DNA of 64,000 nucleotides from Sarcocystis neurona (taxonomy: Eukaryota; Apicomplexa; Conoidasida; Eucoccidiorida; Sarcocystidae): positions 2,182,588 to 2,246,587 of the forward strand of contig KL647293.1 in the NCBI GenBank assembly GCA_000727475.1, given 5' to 3'. Position numbers and translations under genes: made by a program. Below, piece by piece: positions 24,101-33,100 of the stretch (position 1 is its first letter; each line of letters starts with the position of its first letter). A model generated the notes under the pieces. It made no database searches. It was not told the DNA's origin and saw nothing but the letters and a program-made list of their open reading frames with translations.

Positions 24101-27100
24101 CCGTCGTCCCCAAAGCGCAGGGAGAGCTCGTTTCTATTTCAAACTTGACGAACTACCAGGTACACGGCAGTGGTGAAGCAGGTAGCGCCATAAGTTCCAG
24201 CAGACCACGCAGAAGCCGCAGACAACGGAGCAGCAGCGGAAGCAACAGAGAGGAGGGGGAGGTACGGCAGGAGCAGCAGTGGAAGCGGCCGCAGCAGCAG
24301 CAGAGAAGGCGGCCACAGCAGCAGCAGAAGAGGCAACAGCAGCATCTGCAGAAGAGGCGGCAGCAGCAGCAGCGGAGACAGCAGCAGCAGCGCAGACAGC
24401 ACTAGGAGCGCAGACTGCAGTAGAGACTGTCACTGCGGAGAAGATACCAACAAGGAAGGTAGCGGCAGCAGTGAAGTGGCAGGCTAAAAGACAGCATCAG
24501 AGGAGACAGAAGCGAACAGAGCCGCAGCAGCAGAAGCAGAGCACACTGCAACAAAGAGGTCACACAGAAGAACGGCGACAGCAATGAAGTGCTGCGCCGA
24601 AGGTGGTCTGCAGCTGCCGCAAGTGTATTGCTACTGGTGCTGCTCTGAGGGTGCTGTCGCTGGTGCTGCTGTGCTGCCGGTGCTCCTGCGTGGACGCAGG
24701 AACACGTCTTCGAGACGCCTACGGTGCTGCTGTGCGGGGCGGTCAGCGGAGAGGAAGAGATTCCGATTGGTGTTCAAGCTGTCCTCGTCCGCTCAGCAGA
24801 AGTTTCCCCGGATATACTCTCACATGTGGCTGTGCGTGCTCGAAACGCCAAGATCCTGCTCGCTGTTTGCTTCGACGCCACTGTAGCACAACGTCTGGTG
24901 AGTTTCGGGTGTTCGTACACGCCACGCCCCGTCTTGCTTCGGTTTTCTTTTTAGAACGGCTCTTTCTTCTTTCGGTGCATGCGCGAGTTTGACGTTATCC
25001 ACTGGGCATGTGCATGCCCAAAAGCAGCACGTGCGAAGAGGTAGAATCGCGGAAGAACTGTATTTCCCCTTCCTCGCTAAACTTCTTCGGAGAGCACGGC
25101 GGGCGCCCGCCGCTGCCCTTCTCCCGGGGACGTGCACCCCGTAGAAGCTGGGTTGCTGCCTGAACACCGCTGCTGGTGCCTCTTTAACGACTTGCTGTGG
25201 CAACAGCTGGTGCGATGAGCGTGTGAACAGCGTGTAGGCTACTGTTGCTGCTGCTGCATGAGACAGCGCGCTGTGCTTGCTGCGGCTGACGTTGTGTGAA
25301 TAACAACGGTGGACGTCCTGTTGCTGCTGTTGCATGAGAAGTGCCGCTGTTGCCGACTGCGCCGCAGGAGCAGCTGAAAGGGGAGTGGGTGGGCGTTGAG
25401 ACCGCCCGTGATGGCAGCAACATAACAGTCGAGATGGGAATGCGTCCGCCGCCGCAGTTGACGAGGAAGGCGAGCAAGCTGTTCAACAGGCAGCGGTCGC
25501 AGCTGCTGTTTGAAGACGCATCACTGCAGCTGCAGCGTTCCCTGTCACGCTCCTCTTCTGGGCCGATGCCAAAATCCCAGCCCAGCAGCAGCAACATCAG
25601 CAGCAGAGTCGGCGCCAGGAGTAACAGCATAACGTCGACAACCAGGGGAGGGGGCGGCAGCGGCGACGCAGCGGCGCCAGCAGGAGGAGCAGCCCCTGCT
25701 GAGGGTGAGGAGATGGGCGGAGGGCAGGACGGTGAGGGACAGCACCGAGGACAGAAGCGCGAAGACAGCAGCAGCAGCGCCGGCGGGGAGAAGGAGGAGG
25801 ACAGAGGAGCTGCAGATGCCGCGATGCGATCTACGCAAACCGGTGCTGAAGCCAGTGACGTCATGGACTTGACGCGACAGAGCCAAGTCTGGTGCCTCGC
25901 TTCCGCAGCGTTTTCTCGGTGAGAAAAAGCGGCAGAGCAGACGTCCACACAACCTTTTCAGCAGCGAAGACACTTTCTGCTCCCGTTCCATCCTTTGCTG
26001 CTGCAAGGTATCTCACCGCGAGAGGCCTTCCGTCTTTGCTTGCTCCTGCTGAGTGCGACAGAAAGCGACAGCTCCTTTTCCCTCGGCCCTTGACTTGCGG
26101 GTTCTGCTGCTGCTGCCAGTCCCGACGCAGAGAGCGGCCGCCGCCGCAGTTTTCTTGGCGTGTCTGCTACTGCTGTGCTTCTGCGGGCGCTAGGATCCCC
26201 CCCGGCTCTTTCCAGAGGGCGCGCGCGGGGGCAGGCATTGCGTTCCAGCGGCGGTCTGCACTTAGCGCGCACTCCACGGGTCTCCCGTAGATAGTATCAT
26301 TGTGTGTTTGTGTGATGGTGTGGGTGTATACGGATGATTCGACACTTGTGTGTGCAACTCCTCGGTGCCCCACAAAATGGCTAACAACGTCGTGGCGTGT
26401 CTCTTTGGATCACGTAAGCGTCTCCGTCTCCTTGCATATCCTCCGAACTTCGGCTGATGTACTTAGACGCTTTTCGACGTATACGAGCACACACGTAGTG
26501 ATGAGGGCACAGCTGCGGACCACGTAGATAGACAGGCAGAATCATCAACAGGTTCGGAACCTTCCGTCTCTCAGAGTCGCGTCGAGTCTCCCTTGGATTT
26601 GTCTGCCGTCCCTGCCGGGCTGTTGGCGCGACTCTTTTTTCCTCGCTGCTGCTGCGTTTGAATATCTTTCCCTGCTCGTGGACCAGTGTGCCTGCTGGTG
26701 GAAAGAAGAAAGGGTGACGGCGACTGTTGCTCCACAGCTGCTGCTGCTGCGAAGAAAGACACCCCTGCTGCTGTTGCTGCTCGTGTTCGTGTCTCCAAGA
26801 CGGCCGCTGCACTTGCTGTTCCTGGTGGCGCCGCTGCTGCTGCTGAAAAAAGTGCCAGGGACGCTATCTGCTGGTACTGGAAAACGACTGGTCCCCAGCT
26901 GCTGCCCGCGTCGGCTTGACAGTGTCTCTGCATCTGCTCGTCCGCACCATTCTCCTCCTGTGTCCGACCCTCTCGTGCTGGTACTCATTTTCTCTCCTTT
27001 CCTCTCTCCTTCACCGTATTGCTGTTTCTGCTGCTACTTTATACCGGTCCTATCCCCCGAGCCGCTGCGGACGACTTCCGTCGGCTACCTTACAAGTGTA

Positions 27101-30100
27101 CCTGCTTCTGGTGTTCCCTCTACCTCTTAGAAGACTCTCTGTCCTGCTGCCTGACAGCCCGCATTGCTCCTTTCCGCACGCCGCCGTCCAGCTACCAGTG
27201 CTTTTCAGTCTCTACGGCGTGGACCACATTTCTCGTGCTGCTGCTGCTATGTTGGCTTGTGGACTGGTGTGGTGCTGAGTAGAGAGGTGGTGGGAGGCAA
27301 GTCGTACAATCTGAAGTTTCTCGCTGACGCGTTGCGCGGGTCCAAGTGTTGCGGTGTCATTACACCGCGGTCAATAGCGCTGCCGTACGGCTGCATGCAG
27401 AAGGTCTTGGCTGACCCTACCAACCGGGAGCCCCTCCAACACTTGCAGCATTTGCTGCAGCAGCTCTCCCCGATCTCGACGACAGGCGTCGCAGCGGAAG
27501 CCGTTTTCGTCAAAGCAAGGAAGCTCGTGGAGCAGCTGCAGGTGCCGCCGGGGCTGCTCGCCGCCGTCGCTGCGTGCGCCGCAGAAGAAGACCAGGCAGC
27601 AGCGCGCAGCGGTGAAGGAGAGACTGAAGAAGGACAGGCGAAGGAAGACGTTGGGAAACGCCCATCGCTCATCGATTTGTGGAAGCGTTGCGGAGATGAA
27701 AAGTGCTTGCGCGCTATCAAATACGTGTGGGCGAGCCTCTTCGCTCTGCGTCCCTGGATAAGTCTGGAGAAGGCTGGCCTGAATTTTGCTGCTCTTACTA
27801 TGGCCGTCCTTGTGCAGGTTAGAAAGAACCCAAAGTCCTGCGCCCGCGTCGCTGCCCTTCTTCTCCCTGTTTCGCGTCACGAGCGAGCTTCTTGCTTCTA
27901 CATCTGTCCTCTTGTCTTCTTCCTCTGTCCTCTTTTCTTCTTCTTTGTTGGGATGGTGCTTCATCAGCAGCGACGCTACTGCCCAGCCGTTGCTGTCGTT
28001 GTTTCCTGAGCACCTGCTGCAGCGCAGCTTCTTCGACACGCATCATCGTCGCCCGGCTCACCACAACGTTCCCACACACAATAGCAGCAACGCGGGGGAC
28101 GCAGCACTTATAGCACAGCGCTGCTGCTGCAGTGGACACGTCTCTTGGGGGACAACTCTGTTCTCTTCATAGATAGATCCATCTGCACCTTGATGCAAGC
28201 AGATTCACTCCCTTGCGTAGAACGTCTCTTCTTCTGCAAACTCCACCACCTTCCACTCCGTTTTTCGTCTCCCTCGCTTTCCTTTTTTGCCTACCTTTTG
28301 TTCTTCGTAGACAAAAAAGACTCGTGCAAATCTCTAGACGCGGACGTGTGCCAGCGCACGTGCGAACATAGACATGCACACGACGTGAGGCAGTGAAGAT
28401 ATATTATCAACTTGTGTATGTGTGTGTGCTAGGTGGGTTGTCATTTTTCTTGTCAATATTAACTATACACCGCGTCTATCATCTTTTTTGTCTGAAACCG
28501 CCCGTCTCGGATCCACCGGTGCTGGTGCGTGGACTAGGCAAATGTGCTGTGCTGTAGCTGCAGCTGTGATGACACGCTTGCGCTGCGCGTTGCGTAAGGA
28601 AGTCCGCTGCAGAAGTCGGGGACAGTGTCAACCGTTGAGCCGTTTGTAGAAGAAGAAACGTAGAAGACGCTGGACATACCGAAACTCGCAGCAAAAAATG
28701 CCAGGAATACGCGGAAGAAACTGCGTCCCGCGTCTTTGCCCCCCTCTGCTCCTGCTGCTGCTGCTGTCACGCGACTCCTGCGGTGCTGCTCCTCCTCCTC
28801 CTGAGACTCCTGCTGCTGCTTCTTGTCGGACTCCCGTGGTGCTACAGAAGCTCCTGCTGCATCTGCAGCTGCCATCGCTTCTGCTGCTTGTGTTGGCCGC
28901 ATAGCTGCGGCTGCGGGGACGAGCGAGGCTGCTGCTTCTCGCGTTATGACACTGCAGCGCCGACCCCGCTGTGGGACGTCCCCCACGTGGGGAGCTGTGC
29001 TGCTTCTACGCGGCCAAGGTGATTTTCTGGTGCTTCTCCTTGTCGACTGCTGCAACAACAGGAGCTGCTACCTGCGCACTGCGCCTTCGTGTTGCATTCC
29101 CGCAACCCGTTTTCCGCCGACAAGGACGAGATGTATGGAGAACTAGCCTTTGGTAAGAAGGCCGCGCGCACCCGTGGAAGAACAGACGTACACATACGCG
29201 TGTATATACGGCTGTTTTGTAGATCTATGTGTTTCGACGTCTCACGCTAAAGAAACAATATATACATCCACGTAGGTAAGTATATCTGTCTAGACGGCCG
29301 TGTGTGTACACATACATATATATATATATGTATATATATACCGCTGCCGCGTGGATTTCTACTTGTGCAAATATATATATATATATATATATGTGCGGGT
29401 ACCCGCTCACGTACGTACAGGGAGAGAGAGAACTCTGAGCTACGCATTCTTGAGTAGCCAGACAGGCAGGTCTGTGCTTCCGGCGCGTCGTGTGTGTGTG
29501 TGAACACTTGTCCTTCGGTATCACGACTTCTTCTACAGATACGTAAACATACATATCCACATATATGTCTATATGTGAGACATCCTTTCGCCACTTGGAG
29601 CTGATATATATGTAGCAATGCATGTAATATAATATACATATATTGTTTACCACATATGTAATATATATATATACGTATGTACTATATATACATTGTTTAG
29701 CTACATATTTGATACATCTATATATATGTATATATATTGTTTATCTACATATATTTGATATACTCTTTAAGGTGTCTAGATCCGGTCTTACACGAGGTCA
29801 AGTTCGTGTGTGTAGGTATGGCGCATACAGTGGTTGCCACATAAATTCTCCGTATACGCACATGACACCCCCTTCAGGAGGCAGTACATGCAGATATATA
29901 TATATATATATATATGTGTCCTTACACACATTTATACATGCAGACGTACATACGTACATATATACATACATGTATTTAGAGACACGTATACTTATCTCCC
30001 TACAAATGTACATATATATATTTATATGTATATTCTTAAACACATTTATTGATACCTACATGCATACGTATATGTATATATATGTACTTATACAACAGTT

Positions 30101-33100
30101 ATACATACCTACCTACATATGTACACGTATATAAATATATGTATATACAAGATATATGCGTATAAATGTGAACACTTCTGACGAGAGATAATAGATATGT
30201 TTGTTGACGTTATCTGTGAGAGGATGTCATTTCGTGGCTTGATGATGTGTCCCCTCGGACAAGAAGGATATTTGCTGCATCCACGTGAAGCTCTCCGAAC
30301 TCCGTTCTGCTCTGTGCCTATGCATTTCTTCCTCTCCTTCTGTTCTTCGGTTTCTTTGTTCTTCGCTTCTCCGTCTTTCGTCCACCTTTTCCTCACTTTG
30401 AGTTTCCTTTGTTGACGTGTCTCTGTCTCTGTGTCTCTATACCAACCGCCTTCAATTCTTCTTCTTCTTCGCTTTTCCTCCTTCCTGTCTACCTGCTGCT
30501 TGCGCCTCCTCTCCCCGCCTCGTGTGTCTTGTTTTGATCGTCTCTGCTGGCCTTCGCTCTCTTCTATCTGCTTCCTCTTGTTCTGCTTGCTGTTTTCCCC
30601 GGCATTTCTGCTTTAGTCTTTCTCGCTCGTCAACCACCTGGTGTGGGCCCCTGTGCCCCTACCATGTCCTCGTGTTGCGTGTCTCTGCGTGGGGGTTCCC
30701 CCCTTTCCAATGTTGTCTTTCTGACATACACGTACGTACAGGTACATACATATATATGTATGGATATATGTGCATACACGTGAGTGTACGTACATTGTTT
30801 TTAGTTACCCTCCCTTTGGTTTTCTCGATTAAGTGCCACTTTTCTCTGTTGCTCTTGTTCCTTTAATTGTTTTTCTGGGTCTCGTGAACCTCCTCTTCCT
30901 CTCTCTACATTTCCCTTCTCGCTCTCCCTTTCTTTCTGTCCGCATTCCTCTGGTGTCTCCCTCTTCCTCACTTCTGGTGCTGCTCCTTTTTCCTGTGTTG
31001 TCCTTCTTCTTCATCATCCACCCGTGTGTGTTCTATTCGTATCAGCGTATTCTCTTTCTCTTCCGTCTTTGTATCCCTCCGGATGTCCCCCCCCACCTCG
31101 ACTTCCTTCCTTTCTTTCTTCAAGTCGTCTTCCGTCAAGAAACGCGCACTTGGTTTCGTCTTCCCCCTTTGCGATCCTTTTTTCGTCTTCTCTCTCCTTT
31201 GGGTCTCCCACCTCTGTTCATGTGTGCTTCTCCTCATCCTGCCTCTCCTCCTCCTCTTCCTCTTCCTCTGTCCGTCCTCTGACCGTCTTGTCGTCTTCTG
31301 TGTCTATCTCTGCTCATGCTGTCTCTGTCTTTCTCTTTTTACCTCTTCAACACGTGTTCGCCCAGGCCTTGGCGAAGTCATCGTCGGCAACTACGGAGGT
31401 CGCTCGCTGGGCTGGCGCATGCGTCGAGGAGGGGAGCCGGTCCTCGTCGCCTTCCCCAGCAAAAGCAACTGCCTTTTTTGCCCGCCGTCCCTCGTCTTCC
31501 GGTGCGCCTTCCTCTGCAGCTCTGCAGAAAAATGCAGAAGACAGACAGCTCTCTTGTCTCAACACATGCGTGCCCCCCGCCAGTCCAACAGCGCAGCAGC
31601 AGACGCGCACAGGGAGGCGGCAGCAAACGCGCAACACCTGCCCAGGAGCACAGGCCAAAAAAGAGCGGCAGGACGGAGAGCGCGCCCCACGACGACCGCT
31701 GCATGACAGCCCGAACTGTAGCAACACTAGCAGTATCTACAGCCTAAACACACTGCTGAATGAACACCTGTACATTTGCTCGGGTGTACACACGTCTGAA
31801 TAGGTTCATCGTCACATCTCTGTCTCCCTCTCACCTCATATATGTACAAGTATGTGTGGGTGTGTATAGTGCTGCTCTGTACACGCCTGAGGACCCACAC
31901 GTCACTTCTAAATAGACCCTAGTACGACGACTTCCCTGCCCAGCAGTTGTGTATGCTCAAATAAATATAAATATATCCATATATATATATATATATATAT
32001 ATATGTATACATATGCATGTATACCTACGCATACGTGTGTGTACAATAGGTGCACCTATTACGCATACGAGTAAGGTAGACGAGACAGACACATAGAGAA
32101 GGACGTACATTTGGCTGCATGTAGACATACAGACTTGCGTGTGTAGGACCTGCGCCACGTGTTATGTGTGTATATTAGGTCGGACTCGAACGGAGAAGAT
32201 TTAGAAAACTTCGCTGGGGCGGGACTTTTCGAGACGGTTGCTGCTCAGCGAACGCGCATGCAGCACGTGACGTACTGGAACCAGCGCCTTATCCAAGATA
32301 AAGAGTACCGACGACGTCTTCTTAAAAAGATAGGAGATGTGAGTTCTGGCTCCGCGACGTCTTGGAAACTTCTCGAAAGTGGACGTTTTTTCACGGCACA
32401 AATAGACGGTTCTGTCTCTAGTTTTGGAGAGAGAGGCATCCACGCCTTTCTGCTTATCCCTTTTTTCTGGCACAAAGACAGAGGCAGAGAGAGTCTCTGT
32501 GTCTCGCGTGCATCTCTGCCTATGGATGTATACGTCTCTATATCGACAGACCTATATGCGTCTTCCATCGATGTGTAAGAAGAAGAAAGCTTCATCAGAA
32601 CAGCAGCTGAACGCCGGCCGCCAGACCCAGGACATTCCGGCAATCTGCTCTCAACCGAAGGCCGGCTTCTTCTCTCTCGCTTTCTCTCGCTCTTTGTCAG
32701 TCTCTCACTCTCTCTCTCTGTCTCTTCCTGCGTCGTTTTGCCTCTCCTCGGAGCACCAGCTCGTGTATCTATCTCTCTCTCTATCCCCTGAACTGGTGTG
32801 TCAACTGCACTATGGCAAACGCGAGTGCGCGCAGCCGCATCTATTCTATCTTACGACACATAGCCTGTGTCCTGGTCTGCAGAAAAGTGTTAGTGCGTGT
32901 GTAGTGGTGTATATGTGTGTGGACGCGTGGTACGAGGTGTGTGTGTATGTGTGTGTGTGTGTGTGTCTGTCTGTCCGTGCGCGGCCCGCAGCACGTGGGT
33001 GTCGCTCTCTTGAGATGCATATGTGTTTGCGCGTGTTGAAAATCTCGCCTGGTACTTCTACACCACGCACAGACGTCAACTGTTTGCTGACTGACACCCA

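Noticed and set aside
29640..30134. TA-rich array considered as a centromere, AT-rich origin or CRISPR-like array
   Set aside because: The unit length is irregular, there are no constant repeats with unique spacers, and the same TA/TG sequence is scattered through all introns.
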